DNA from: Proteromonas lacertae
Lineage: Eukaryota > Sar > Bigyra > Opalinata > Proteromonadidae
Direction of reading: 5' to 3'
Assembly: GCA_002245135.1 (NCBI GenBank)
Contig: NGBS01000596.1
Span: forward strand, 1 to 64,000
Length of the DNA: 64,000 nucleotides
The notes below the pieces were generated by a model that did no database searches, was not told where the DNA came from, and saw only the letters and a list, made by a program, of their open reading frames with translations. Position numbers and translations under genes: made by a program. Shown here in pieces: positions 46,701 to 58,468 of the stretch; position 1 is the stretch's first letter; each line of letters starts with the position of its first letter.

Positions 46701-49295
46701 TATTTTTGTAATTAATAGAAAAATGAACTTGGAAAGCTTAATGAATTAATGGATGAAAGAAAGTCAATTCAAAACAATTTATCAACTAGTATTACTTCAA
46801 AATTACAATCAATAAGTGGTAGTGATGTATATGAAAAGATGAAAATGGATAATAAGATATTAAGTCTATTCGATAAAAAGTATAATGATGAAAAAAAACA
46901 TATAGAAGAATTGGTATATTATAATAATGAACATATATAATATTAATAGGAAAAAGAATTTAACAAATTATCTGAAGATTATACTGATTTAAATAATGAG
47001 TATGATAATTTAATGGAAGAAAAAAAAGAATTGAAAAAAGAGAATGAAAGCTTGAAGAAAAGTATTGAAGAAAAAGATAAATCAATTGATGAAGCTATGG
47101 GTTATATCAGTGTAAATACAAATAATTTAAGTGAGAGTATTCTTTCAGCTATTCCTTCTGCTAAAGATGGTAGAAATAATATAAAAGCAGCAGCATTATT
47201 GCAGCAGCAAATAGTGGATATTATGAATAAGAAATGTGAAGATAAATCTGCTAGAGTGAGAGAATTAGAAAATACATTGACAAACATAAAAGAAATGCTT
47301 AACATTAAATTAATAGTGTCTATTAGAAATGAGTCGAGTGAAAATGATTCAAGAGAAAGTGATATAAAAGAAAGTTATGATATAATTGAAAGAGTGAAGC
47401 AACAAAATGAAGCTATGAATTTATTAAATAGAAAATACAATGATGAAAAGAATCATATAGAAGAATTGGTATAGATTAATTTATGTTTATAATAATATAT
47501 AGGAAAGAAGTTTAAAAGAAGCTTTTGAAAAGTATTCTAAATTGAATAATGATTATGATTCACTAAGGATTAATTATTCAGATATTAAAAAACAAAAAGA
47601 AGAACTGAATAACAAATATTCATTTATCTATGAAGAAAAAAGAAGATTGGAAAATGAGAATAGCAATTTGGTAAATCAAATGAATGAAAAAGATAAAGAG
47701 TTATTACAAATCAGACAATCGATCTATAATTCATTATCAAATATTAATCCAGATATGTTAAATGAAAGTGTTAGAAATATTGTTATAGCTCAAGAAAAAG
47801 AAGGTGAGAATATACCATCTAAAATAGAATTCATGAAAAAAACTATTGATGTATTAAATGATAAAAACAAAGAAAAGAATGAAGAAATAAATAAAATTGT
47901 ATTGACAGCTATAATAATATATTATATATAGAAATCACAGATGGATGAAATTGTTAAGCAATATGAAGATGAAAAGAAGAATTTATCGGTTGAAAACAAC
48001 AATTATAAGAATAATAACCGATATTTTGTATATATATTTCGTTTTTATTCTTATAGATACAACAATATAACCATGAAATTGCTGGATTGAAGCAGATTCA
48101 AATTCAGTATAATCAATTGCAATCAACTTTTAACAAAATTAATGCTGACTATAATCAATTAAAGAGTAACTATGGTTATTTACAATCAGAATATAATAAA
48201 ATAAAAGCATACAGTGATAGATTAGCTAATGAACTTAATACATTAAATCTAACAATACAAAATCTGAAAAGTATATCATCTCAAAAGGATGATAATTTAA
48301 AAAGGCATATGACGAATAAAGAAAATGAAATAAATTATTTAAAGCAATGTATGAATGATGAGATAAAGAAAAGAGATAAAGCAATAAAAGATTTAGAAAC
48401 AGAAATGAAGAAGATGAGAAAGAAACTAGAAGATGAAAGAGATAGAAAGAAGGCATTCTTAGAAGCAAATTATATGGAAAAATATAAAAGAATATCACAA
48501 GAGAATATACAGTTAAAAGCAGATAATGAAAAATATAAAACTAGCTATGAGAATATGAAAAATGAATTAATTACTATACAGAGTAAAATGTATGAATTAC
48601 ATAAGAATGGCTTGATATCAAGAGAACTATATGATCAATTAACAAGGGCCTATAATGATATAACTGAAAAATATAACGATATGTTGAGTCATTTAGGATT
48701 TGATTATAATAATTTTAATATTAATCGATATTTGCATGGTGATATTTCATTATTTACAGGTCATCCTCATCCTCTAACCTTACATGGAGAAAGACAAATC
48801 AAATTTATGAAAGAAAGTTTAGATTATGAAGCTGCAATATACTTCCCATCAAGTATAGAAAGTAATTTAATTAGTCCTAACAATATAAAGTGTTATTTTA
48901 GTGACAATGATGAAAATATTGAAATAGTTTATGGAGTGATAGAACTGTTTTTAAACATTATTGGATTTAAACTTGAAGAAGAAATGATAATAAGATTAGA
49001 TAACACATTAGAGACAGAAAACAAAATGTTTTATTTATTAGAATTCGAATACCAAATGGCAATAACACAAATACTTAGGCATTTAAGAGAAACTCTTCAG
49101 AGTAAGTTACAGATTTCAATTATCCAAGGATTGATAGTTGAAATGAATGGAATTGGACCACTTAATACAAGAATAGTAAAACAAGCATTTCATGATTATT
49201 GGATAAACCTGTATTGCTTTTAAGCATTTATATTTAATAGATTAATTGATGAAAAGCAGAAAAGAAGCTTTAAAGGTATGGTAAAAGAAAATTAA
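43783..49295 (+). CDS. N-terminal-motor kinesin with long repetitive coiled-coil tail
   Basis: The start at 43783 (MSKTEAYS) and a 25-nt intron give [13 protein letters not shown], then [21 protein letters not shown]-loop [28 protein letters not shown] (switch I), LVDLAGSEG (switch II) and [16 protein letters not shown]. This is a complete kinesin-1-like motor ending near [20 protein letters not shown]. About 1,200 residues of coiled coil follow with repeated blocks ([52 protein letters not shown]). A non-coiled C-terminal region (48700-49295) contains [18 protein letters not shown] and [20 protein letters not shown], which I do not recognise. One A too few at 43866-43869 and an in-frame TAA at 46494-46496 interrupt the reading. 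Plus-end-directed transport is expected. Confidence 0.85.
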
Positions 49296-49591
49296 CCGAT
49301 TATTCATAAATATCATATTTTATAATACTACTATTAATTTAGACATTAATATGTTAAAAAATAATTGAAATTAAAAAATCTTTCTAGTTTATACTTTTAT
49401 TATCGGTATTCATATGAATCTGTTTTTAATTGAAAATATTTTACACAAATTATTTTAATATATCAATAAATATTGAATGACATCGCTATTTCATAATTAT
49501 ATTTTATGTTCTATGTTTTTAATTAGTGTTTTCTATTAGGCTTAAAATTACTACTTTTCTTATTTAACACCTACTCTTTACTTTCTCTTTT

Positions 49592-50660
49592 ATGAAATCA
49601 TCCAATTCGAGATTAGAGGTAATTATTATGATATAATATGATAGAAATATAGATATCTTCCTGTTTCTAACAGAGAAGACAAAGGAAATGAGACAAATTT
49701 AAATGAAGTAAGATCGTGGCTTGCTAACAACTTTGAAATACCACAGCTATCTTTTAAATTAGTATTTCAATTCATAATTGAAATGATTATTGTAAGAGGT
49801 TTCTATTCAATGTATATTGAACTGACTATATACCAAACTAGATATGGTGCAGTTAGAAATTGTTTCGGATCTGAAGCAGTTTCTGCTGAATATGCTCATC
49901 AAAATGCTGTGAAGGTTATTAATCTTGAAAAAATATTTCATTTCTTTGTTGAACTAAATATTCAAGTATATTATAATTAATAATAATAATTGATAATAGA
50001 ATTATTTTGTGAAATATCCAACTTTGATGAAATATTTTAATATTTATTATGTATTTGGTCATAGTGTTATTACATTTGGAATAATCATTATATTATTCTT
50101 TCTATTTCCTCGATATTATCAAAAGAGACGAAACAGTTTTATGTTGATGACTGTAACAGGTTTGATGGGATTTATAATATATCCATTAATGCCTCCTCGA
50201 TTATTGAATGTTTGTGATAATCATTATGGTGGATGTGATAAGAATTATGGATTTATTGATAGTTTAGAAATATTTGGTGGTCCTTTGAATTGGAAAAGTA
50301 AGAGAATGGCAGATCGAAGTAATTATTATGCAGCAATGCCTTCATTGCATTTTGGATGGAGTTTATGGTGTTTTTATTCTTTATATCCATTTATGTTCAA
50401 ACAAAACATACTTAAAGATGTTAATCTCTCTTCATCCAATCTACACTCTATTTGTAATAATCGTAACAGCCAATCATTATATACTAGATGCAATATTTGG
50501 TTTTGTTACTTTCATGATTGGTGAAGCATTAGGAATACTATTAACTAAACCATTATCGTTTGGTAGAGGAACTGAAACAGGAGGACTTGATAAAAAGACA
50601 GGTGTTTTTGTATTAATCATTGTTGTACTAATAATAATTGAATATATAAAAATTAAATGA
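49592..50660 (+). CDS. PAP2-superfamily phosphatase/transferase (copy 1)
   Basis: A membrane protein of the PAP2_3 type (lipid phosphatase or inositol-phosphorylceramide-synthase-like). It has GLMGFIIYPLMPPRLL, the second motif AMPSLHFGWSLW (catalytic His) and the third motif NHYILDAIFGF (His and Asp). The N-terminal part (YLPVSNREDKGNETNLNEVR, WLANNFEIPQLSFKLVFQFI) and the C-terminal part (ALGILLTKPLSFGRGTETGG) differ from copy 2 at 54393-55437, while the core from about 49859 to 50524 is nearly identical in DNA. A one-base excess near 50387-50391 puts motif 3 out of frame in this copy. The first intron junction near 49617 also does not keep frame as read. It acts on lipid phosphates at a membrane; the substrate is unknown. 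Confidence 0.8.
49859..50524 (+). repeat. Arm 1 of a near-identical inverted duplication
   Basis: This ~665-base stretch of PAP2 copy 1, including its 34-nt intron, matches the complement of about 54529-55194 with only two or so differences seen by eye (A/T in the intron; a one-base indel near 50389). The flanks diverge sharply on both sides. Confidence 0.9.
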
Positions 50661-50868
50661 CAAATATAGTACATCTAACTTTTTTTAAACTTTCTTTGTT
50701 GGTTGTATGACGAAATAGAAGAAAAAAATAAAAAAAGAAACGACTAATTTAATTTTGAAACGAATCTATTTCTTATAATAAAAACAAGAAAAACATATCT
50801 TACTTTCTGAATGTAAATACCAAAAAATTCACATGAATATATATTTAAAAAATAGAATTAAGAATATT

Positions 50869-52793
50869 CTATACATCCTTAGTAATAATATCAATTAAAT
50901 CATAAAATTCCTTGGCTTTAATATTGACATAATCCTTCGTATCCTTCTGACTAATAATATTCGTGAATCTCTTGTAGTGTTTAAGTCCATTAATAATCTG
51001 TTTCACTACTTCCAATCTTTCTTCTTTCGATATATCAACTGGACCTCTTTCTCTTGGATTTCCATATAATAACTGCTTTAAATCTAATATATAATCTAAA
51101 AACTGTTCTAATAACAAAGTAAACCATCTTAAACTCTCTGATCTAGTATCAAAATCTTTATTTTCTAATATATTACATAAAATTGGACAAATTAATTTCA
51201 AATCTAAAAATTTTATATTTTTTGGATCTAAAGAGAGTAAAACAGCAATTGAAGTCGAATCATGTCCACAATTATGTAGAAACTCTAATAACGTCGTCAT
51301 TTCATGAGATCTATTATATTCTCTTACAGCCATTGACACTTCTTTTACACTTGATTTTAAATCATCAATAATACAGTTATAAGTAATTTCTTTCTTAATA
51401 TCATCTGCTTTACAAGCTGCAGCTGGTGGAAATATAAAAGTTTCATACTTTACACCACAAGGTTTATCACATTGATCAACTTGTACAATATTATTATTAT
51501 TATTACCAGGAATGAACTTAACAACAGGTAAAAAGTTGATATTCTTTTTAACTGGTGCTTTTGGTACATTATTATTATTATTATTATTATTAGGTTTCTT
51601 ATTAGGTGGATTACCTGAAGGAATGGGTGGTTGTTTTGGACCTTCATCTGTTTTCTTACTTTCATTATTATAGGCAGGTTTAGGTAATGCTATTTTACCA
51701 CTATTTGTTAGGCTTGGATCTGTCTCAAACTTCTGTATTGTAGCACCCATTTTCTTTTCATTTCTTGCACATATTATATTCTGAATATCTGCATCCCATA
51801 CTTTAACAATACTATTTAATATACTAATTCCTCTTACTATTCTTCTATTAGCTTCGTTATAAAATACATCCGCTGGAATACCTTCTACTTCACTCATATT
51901 GCTACAGGCTATCATTGTAGTTGGTTCTGTATTCCAAACTTTGAGAAAATCTTTAGAAAGGGTAATGAAATAATCACCTTTTTCTATAAATAATACTTTC
52001 TTTATTGCTGATTTATCTTTAGTCGTTGTGGCTATATCTTTGCCTGTACAAACATCCCATACTTTCACTGTATTATCTGTACTAGCTGTTAACATTAACT
52101 GATCTCTTGGATGAAATTGAATATCTGTTATATGACCGTTATGTGAATATTTGAATCTTTCATTTCCACTTGTATCCCATAGATGAGCTGTACTATTCTC
52201 GTCTCCTCCAACTAAATAGGCACCATTAGGAGTTAATGCTAATATATCGATTGGACTATAAACTGGAATAACTACTTGAGCTTCTGCATGAGCTAGATCC
52301 CATATCTATTTATATAAGATAAAAAATGGTATTAATTTATACAATCACACTGTCGTTTGAACTGGAGGCTAATGTCTTCCTTTCACTACTATAACATATA
52401 CTGTTACATCGTGATTTGTGACCTTTAAATGCTGTACTTTTACCTGATAAGAGGTTAAAGACTTTTATTGTTCCACCTTCTGTTCCTATTGCTACATCTG
52501 AGTCGATCTCTAGAAATTTGATGCAGGTGATTGGACTTGAAGCTTCATAATCCTATATAAAAAAATAAAATCATTGAAATGGGAATACACTAAGATAAGT
52601 AGGTCTTCCTAACTTCCAAAACAATATTTTACGATCATCTGAACCAGATCCAAATGTCTATAAATTAGTAAACCTAAAATATACAATAGAAGAACAGAAA
52701 GCAGCACAATTCACGGTAGCTTTATGAGCAAAGTCCTCTAGCTCATAAAAAATATAAAACTATACGCTGTTGGTTTATAGGAACAGGTAACAT
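50869..52793 (-). CDS. KATNB1: Katanin p80 regulatory subunit (KATNB1)
   Basis: From 52793 (MLPVPINQQ) a WD40 propeller follows: FAHKATVNCAAFCSS, FGSGSDDRKILFWKLG, CIKFLEIDSDVAIGTEGGTI, FKGHKSRCNSICYSSERKTL, then HLWDTSGNERFKYSHNGHIT, MLTASTDNTVKVWDVCTGKD and FLKVWNTEP. A long Asn/Pro/Lys linker (51480-51660) precedes the con80 domain, which ends DLKLICPILCNILENKDFD, VDISKEERLEVVKQIINGLK and KEFYDLIDIITKDV. The con80 domain binds the katanin p60 AAA ATPase and targets severing of microtubules, including axonemal ones. Introns lie near 52304-52347, 52555-52600, 52656-52690 and 52741-52768. The domain order and the VDIS-EER motif make the call firm. Confidence 0.92.
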
Positions 52794-53426
52794 TTTGAAA
52801 ACTGATTATTTCAAAAATATATTCGTTTCGAAAATTAAAAAACTGAATTAGAATGAGAATGAGTATGTAAGTAGAATAAGAAGATTTTTTCCTAATATAC
52901 AACAATATTTCAATCAAAATATAGTAGTAGCTACAAACTTTCTTGAACATTTAAAAAGAACAAAAACAAAACAATATTCAACTTGGTTATTAATTCTCAA
53001 TAAGTATAATATCGTTATTTCTTTCAAAAAAACAAACTATAGCTAACATTGTAATTGAAAGGGAACTAGCACCAAGCCTACCATAAACATGCATATTCTT
53101 GCACAAATTTACATTTTGTATCTTCAAGTACACAATCTTCTTCATCGATCCTAAGAATTTTGAAGATAAGAAAAGAAGACAAACTTGGCTTGGGCTTGAT
53201 GCTAAGTTATTAAGAATAACAATACATTTTAAGCCCTATCATTTTTTCTTAAAACTAAAATAATAATAATTTGCAGGTTATTCTGCATTATAATATAAAA
53301 TTTTAATTTATAAGAAGCTACGCACATTAATAGTTTCCATTTATAATTTATAAGCAACGAATATTGTGGTATTCACATTAGTACTTTGTTTCACTTATTT
53401 CAATCTATAAAATTACACAGATCACG
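52794..53426. other. Divergent intergenic region (~630 bases)
   Basis: It lies between the divergent starts of katanin p80 and the EF-hand protein. No reading frame, RNA gene or repeat stands out. It is AT-rich except for a patch near 53070-53200 (CCAAGCCTACCATAAACATG on one side, CTTGGCTTGGGCTTGATGC on the other), which forms a weak imperfect inverted match. Confidence 0.4.
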
Positions 53427-54232
53427 ATGAAAATTAATGGTATACCTATAATATATGTTCTAAATTTATTATCTCATAGATTTGGTGGAAGATCTGAGTC
53501 AAATCAGATTTCCAGAAGATCAAATTAGAACAAAAGCATTTGCAATATATAAACGAGATTTTTCACCTGACCAAGTATATACTCTATTCTGTGATGTATA
53601 TTACTTATAGATGTACAATTGGTACTTGGGCGAAAAGGAATTAAGATTGGCAAAAAAACTGAAGGACATATTTAATACAATAGATAAAGAAAAAACAGGT
53701 TTGATCTCATTTGATGAAATTATACATTTTGGTACATTTATGAGGGTTGAATGGACTTTAAGTTTTCTGAGAGAAGCGTTTGATGTACTGTTTGCTAATC
53801 ACGATTACAGAATACCTGAAAATCAATTTCTAGATTTTGCCTCATCAGAGTTAAACGGGATGGATTTGCTATTGGCCTCTACGCTAATGGATGGATACAT
53901 AACTTTACTAAAATTAGAACCACAACATAGAACATTTCTGGAAGATTGTTTTGATAAATTAGATAAGAATGGCTCAGGGAATGTTCCAGTAGCAGATGTA
54001 ATACATTTTGGATTTGTATATATAAATTATAGAAAATTTTATTATTTTTATTTTTTTATAGAAATTTGCACCTCAATTTTGCCAAGAAGATATTACCCAG
54101 CTATATAACCAAATGGATATAACACATGATGGATTAGTGTCATTTTATGAATTTATGTTATTCTCATCGTTGTTATCTAAGGTTCATACTCCAGAAGAAC
54201 TAGTGATTATTGAGAAAAGCAATATTATATAA
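53427..54232 (+). CDS. EF-hand calcium-binding protein
   Basis: A small soluble protein of about 225 residues: MKIN, then (after a 38-nt intron at about 53440-53477) DLVEDLSQIRFPEDQ. EF-hand-like loops follow: DKEKTGLISFDE (complete acidic pattern), a degenerate one near ANHDYRIPENQFLDF, DKLDKNGSGNVPVADV, and MDITHDGLVSFYEF. It ends ELVIIEKSNII. Loops 1, 3 and 4 look able to bind calcium. Two further introns (near 53575-53610 and 54018-54060) keep the frame. It could be a flagellar or phosphatase-regulatory calcium sensor; the precise family was not recognised. Confidence 0.82.
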
Positions 54233-54392
54233 AACAAAACGTGTTAATTTGTTTTTTTTCAATAACTCCCAAGTTTCTTTTTGTTATTATGAAAAATAAA
54301 AAAAAATAGATAATAAACTAAAATAATAATTATAAATAAAAATTGTTTGTTCATCAAGTTAAATAAATGAACAATATTAAATTATTTATTTT

Positions 54393-55437
54393 TTATAAAA
54401 CTAAACTATAAAAATTCTCAATAATCACTAAAGCAATAACCACAGCAACAATTTTCCTTGTTTTATATTCAGTACCATAACTACCTCTTCCAAACTGAAT
54501 ATATCTTTTCAACTTCCTTGTTAAATACTCACCAATCATGAAAGTAACAAAACCAAATATTGCATCTAGTATATAATGATTGGCTGTTACGATTATTACA
54601 AATAGAGTGTAGATTGGATGAAGAGAGATTAACATCTTTAAGTATGTTTTGTTTGAACATAAAGGATATAAAGAATAAAAACACCATAAACTCCATCCAA
54701 AATGCAATGAAGGCATTGCTGCATAATAATTACTTCGATCTGCCATTCTCTTACTTTTCCAATTCAAAGGACCACCAAATATTTCTAAACTATCAATAAA
54801 TCCATAATTCTTATCACATCCACCATAATGATTATCACAAACATTCAATAATCGAGGAGGCATTAATGGATATATTATAAATCCCATCAAACCTGTTACA
54901 GTCATCAACATAAAACTGTTTCGTCTCTTTTGATAATATCGAGGAAATAGAAAGAATAATATAATGATTATTCCAAATGTAATAACACTATGACCAAATA
55001 CATAATAAATATTAAAATATTTCATCAAAGTTGGATATTTCACAAAATAATTCTATTATCAATTATTATTATTAATAATAATATACTTGAATATTTAGTT
55101 CAACAAAGAAATGAAATATTTTTTCAAGATTAATAACCTTCACAGCATTTTGATGAGCATATTCAGCAGAAACTGCTTCAGATCCGAAACAATTCCTTAC
55201 AAAAGAATATCTAAACTATAAATTCTACACAATAATACAAAAAGTAAAATCCTCTTACAACAATAATCTCTACTATTCCTTGATAAAGAAGTTTCTTATC
55301 AAGATGTAATGGTTCATAATATTTATGCCAAGAAAAAGACTTCTTTTCAAACATTTGAATATCATCAGGGTTTATATTTGAATAAGGGATTTGGGTATAC
55401 TTTTTATTCTACACAATGAGTAGATTAAACCTACCAT
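54393..55437 (-). CDS. PAP2-superfamily phosphatase/transferase (copy 2)
   Basis: An inverted paralogue of the gene at 49592-50660. The start at 55437 is an ATG cut off by a 26-nt intron, then NKKYTQIPYSNINPDDIQMF and LDKKLLYQGIVEIIVVRGF. The conserved core reads GFIIYPLMPPRLL, AMPSLHFGWSLW and VTANHYILDAIFGF in one frame, so motifs 2 and 3 are intact here. The C-terminus (YLTRKLKRYIQFGRGSYGTE, IVAVVIALVIIENF) differs from copy 1. A frame offset lies between VVRGFYFLYY and RYSFVRNCFG (about 55205-55240). The expected role is the same class of membrane lipid-phosphate chemistry as copy 1. Confidence 0.8.
54529..55194 (-). repeat. Arm 2 of a near-identical inverted duplication
   Basis: The complement of this stretch matches 49859-50524 almost base for base, including the intron. 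Identity stops abruptly at both ends, after the codons for TFMIGE on one side and before NCFGSEAV on the other. The ~4-kb spacer holds katanin p80 and the EF-hand gene. Confidence 0.9.
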
Positions 55438-55576
55438 ATCACAATTATTCGCTTGACTGTATGAGAATAATGATTGAATTTGTCTATTGAATCAAGCTGT
55501 GATTTGATTACAAGTTAAATAAGGTTTTTATACTAAATAAGCCCAATCGCATATAAATTAATCTTTTCTTAATAAC

Positions 55577-56116
55577 ATGTGGTCCCTTTTATTAGATGCT
55601 TCATTATGCCCACCCAGTGCACCATTCTTTGGTTTCATGGGCATTACAGCTGCAATCGTTTTTGCTAGTATAATTATTGTCTCCTAATCTCTAGACTTTG
55701 GAGGTGCATATGGTACAGCTAAAGCCGGTATTGGTATTGCCAGTATGGGTGTTTTCAGACCAGAAATTGTCATGAAAAATATGATTCCAGTCATTATGTC
55801 TGGTATTTTGGGTATCTATGGTTTGATTGTTTCAGTCATTATTTTCAAAGGTGTTAAAAAGCCAGAAAAGGATGGCAGCAAATATTCATCATATGAAGCT
55901 TACGCACATCTTGGATCAGGTTTATCATGCGGATTGTCTTGTTTAGCTGCAGGTTTGTCATTAGGTATATGTGGTGATGCTGGTTGTCGAGCTATTGGCC
56001 AACAACAGAGTTTATTCATAAGTGTTTTACTTATGCTTATCTTTGGTGAAGCTTTAGCACTTTATGGTGTCATTGTAGCTATAGTTCTTGCCACTTCAAC
56101 AGTAGATGTCTGTTAA
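55577..56116 (+). CDS. ATP6V0C: V-type H+-ATPase proteolipid subunit c
   Basis: Four hydrophobic helices in the V0 c-ring pattern: [14 protein letters not shown], then [60 protein letters not shown], and the last helix [20 protein letters not shown] with the proton-carrying Glu. One 27-nt intron (about 55668-55694) lies after the first helix. About 170 residues, the normal length for a two-hairpin proteolipid. The subunit forms the rotor ring of the vacuolar proton pump. Confidence 0.95.
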
Positions 56117-56250
56117 ATAAATAATTGTTTTGATGCTGTTTATTTTATTTATACAACAAGAAAAATAAATACATAATATATGACTGTATATATACATTTA
56201 ATTAATTAATTACATTTTCTATCTATCTACAGTATAAACAACAATAACCA

Positions 56251-56919
56251 TTAAGCTGAACATTCTTCTCCATAACCGACTACTCTTCCACAGTTTCTAC
56301 ATCTATGAACTGGTTTCTGTAGTCCTGGAATACAAATCAGAAAGATAGCACACCATATAAAACATATACACAGGAATAAAGTGATAATTAATCTATATAT
56401 ATAGATAAATAGATTTTAATATACAACATAGGTCCAATTTCATGATCTACAAGAGTTGGTCCATTTGTTTGACAATATGGACAATGAATCATTACTGAGC
56501 TATTTAAAAGGAAATATAATGTTTAAATATACAAATTACCGAATCTAACTGGTCCAGCAGATGCTACTGGTTGTGGTGCTTGTGTTTGGACAGGTTGAGC
56601 GATATAAATTGCCTGAGTAGGTCCACCATTAGCTGGTTGTGCATAAACGATTTGTTGACCTGGAGCTACAGGAATACCTTGATATTGAGGTTGGTTTCCT
56701 GTTGCCATAGGGAATTGCGGTTGTGTGCCTAGTTGTTGCGCAGGAATAGCCACAGCTGTGCCTTGAGGTTGAGTTGCGTTAACTGCAGGAAATTGAGGTT
56801 CAGCTGGAGGCATATTCACAAATGTTCCTTGATTTTGATCACCCACAATATATTGGTTTTTATCTATATTTTAATAATAGAAATAAAATTATTAGCGATA
56901 TACTTGGTTGATTATTCAT
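56251..56919 (-). CDS. LITAF-domain protein with Pro/Gln-rich N-terminus
   Basis: MNNQPNKNQYIVGDQNQG opens a Pro/Gln/Ala-rich region (QPQFPMATGNQPQYQGIPVA), about 100 residues. The LITAF/SIMPLE domain follows: IHCPYCQTNGPTLVDHEIG (first CxxC), a membrane-inserting hydrophobic segment (LIITLFLCICFIWCAIFLIC) and the second motif HRCRNCGRVVGYGEECSA. The zinc-binding CxxC...HxCxxC frame is complete. Such proteins sit on endosome or lysosome membranes. Introns lie near 56395-56426, 56496-56534 and 56860-56905. It has the short C-terminus usual for the family. Confidence 0.88.
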
Positions 56920-57021
56920 TTGACAAAAACTCGTAAATACTGATGTAAATTACAATTACACCGTCAAAAACACTTAAATCCATCTAGAATCTTCTAACAT
57001 TAAAATCATCTCAAAATCGCA

Positions 57022-58371
57022 ATGCTCTCAAAAGTTATAAGACCACAAGTTACACGCACATTAGCTCGCAACTTTGCTAGCATCCAAGCCTGTAAAGGTC
57101 GTATGGTTATTGATAGTAGAGGTAATCCAACAGTTGAAGTAGATATCAAGACAGAAAACGGTTTATTCACTGCTTCAGTTCCAAGTGGTGCATCAACTGG
57201 TATTCATGAAGCTCATGAATTAAGAGATGGTGGTAAAGCATGGATGGGAAAAGGTGTTAACAAAGCTGTACAAAATGTAAACAAAGTCATTGCTCCACAT
57301 ATCATTGGTATGGATCCAACAGCTCAAGAAGACGTAGATCAAATGATGATTACATTAGATGCCACTCCAAATAAATCAAAATTAGGTGCTAATGCCATTT
57401 TAGGTGTATCATTAGCTGTATCAAAAGCTGGTGCTGCTGCTAAGGGAGTTCCATTATATCAACATTATGCTGATTTAGCTGGTAAAGAAAAGGTTGTATT
57501 ACCAGTACCATCAATGAACGTAATTAACGGTGGTAAACATGCTGGAAATGGCTTAGCCTTCCAAGAATTCATGTTATTACCAACTGGTGCTAAATCATTC
57601 ACAGAATCATTACAAATGGGATGTGAAGTATATCACCACTTAAAGAGTGTAATTAAAGCTAAATACGGACAAGATGCTGTTAATGTTGGTGATGAAGGTG
57701 GTTTTGCTCCAAGCATTCAAGATAATAAAGAAGGTTTAGAATTATTAGCTACAGCTATTGAAAAGGCTGGATACACTGGTAAAGTAAAATTAGGTATGGA
57801 TTGTGCTTCATCTGAATTTTATGAAAATGGCAAATATAATTTAAATTTCAAAGGTAAAAAACCAATGTTGAAATCAAAAGAAGAAATGACAGAATTATAC
57901 AGCCAATTAGTAAGAGATTATCCAATTATCTCAATTGAAGATCCATTTGAGCAAGATGATTGGGATGCATATGCACAATTAGTTGCTAAGATTGGTAAAG
58001 GTACACAAATTGTAGGAGATGATTTATTAGTCACCAATCCAAAGAGAATTGAAACAGCTATTGAAAAGAAAGCTGCTAATGCTTTATTATTGAAAGTCAA
58101 CCAAATTGGTTCAATCTCTGAATCAATTGAAGCTTGCTTAAACTCACAAGGTGCTGGTTGGGGTGTTATGGTCAGTCATAGATCTGGTGAAACTGAAGAT
58201 AATTACATTGCTGATTTATCTGTAGGTTTAGCTAGTGGTGAAATTAAGACTGGTGCTCCATGCAGAAGTGAGAGATTGGCTAAATACAACCAATTATTAA
58301 GAATTGAAGAACACTTAGGTTCAAAAGCTATTTATGCTGGTGAAAACTTCAGAACTGCTGCTAATCTTTAA
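57022..58371 (+). CDS. Enolase with mitochondrial-type N-terminal extension
   Basis: A full-length enolase in one exon, with catalytic residues in place: FQEFMLLP (Glu), [10 protein letters not shown] (Glu), [11 protein letters not shown] (Asp), [12 protein letters not shown] (Glu), [10 protein letters not shown] (Asp), [11 protein letters not shown] (Lys) and SHRSGETED. It converts 2-phosphoglycerate to phosphoenolpyruvate. About 17 residues ([18 protein letters not shown]) precede the normal start, with four Arg/Lys and no acidic residue, a classic matrix-targeting leader. Mitochondrial lower glycolysis is known in stramenopiles. Absence of introns and fewer A-ending choices mark it as highly expressed. 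Confidence 0.96.
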   Translation: MLSKVIRPQVTRTLARNFASIQACKGRMVIDSRGNPTVEVDIKTENGLFTASVPSGASTGIHEAHELRDGGKAWMGKGVNKAVQNVNKVIAPHIIGMDPTAQEDVDQMMITLDATPNKSKLGANAILGVSLAVSKAGAAAKGVPLYQHYADLAGKEKVVLPVPSMNVINGGKHAGNGLAFQEFMLLPTGAKSFTESLQMGCEVYHHLKSVIKAKYGQDAVNVGDEGGFAPSIQDNKEGLELLATAIEKAGYTGKVKLGMDCASSEFYENGKYNLNFKGKKPMLKSKEEMTELYSQLVRDYPIISIEDPFEQDDWDAYAQLVAKIGKGTQIVGDDLLVTNPKRIETAIEKKAANALLLKVNQIGSISESIEACLNSQGAGWGVMVSHRSGETEDNYIADLSVGLASGEIKTGAPCRSERLAKYNQLLRIEEHLGSKAIYAGENFRTAANL

Positions 58372-58468
58372 ATTATTGACTTTGGAAAGTGATATAGAAT
58401 AATAATTATTTTGTAATTTTGGGATTTATTAAAGAAACAAAAAAACATATCACGATTTATAAATTAGA

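Noticed and set aside
53070-53200. Possible structured RNA from a weak inverted match near 53070-53200
   Set aside because: The match is imperfect, short and widely spaced, with no recognisable RNA family features.
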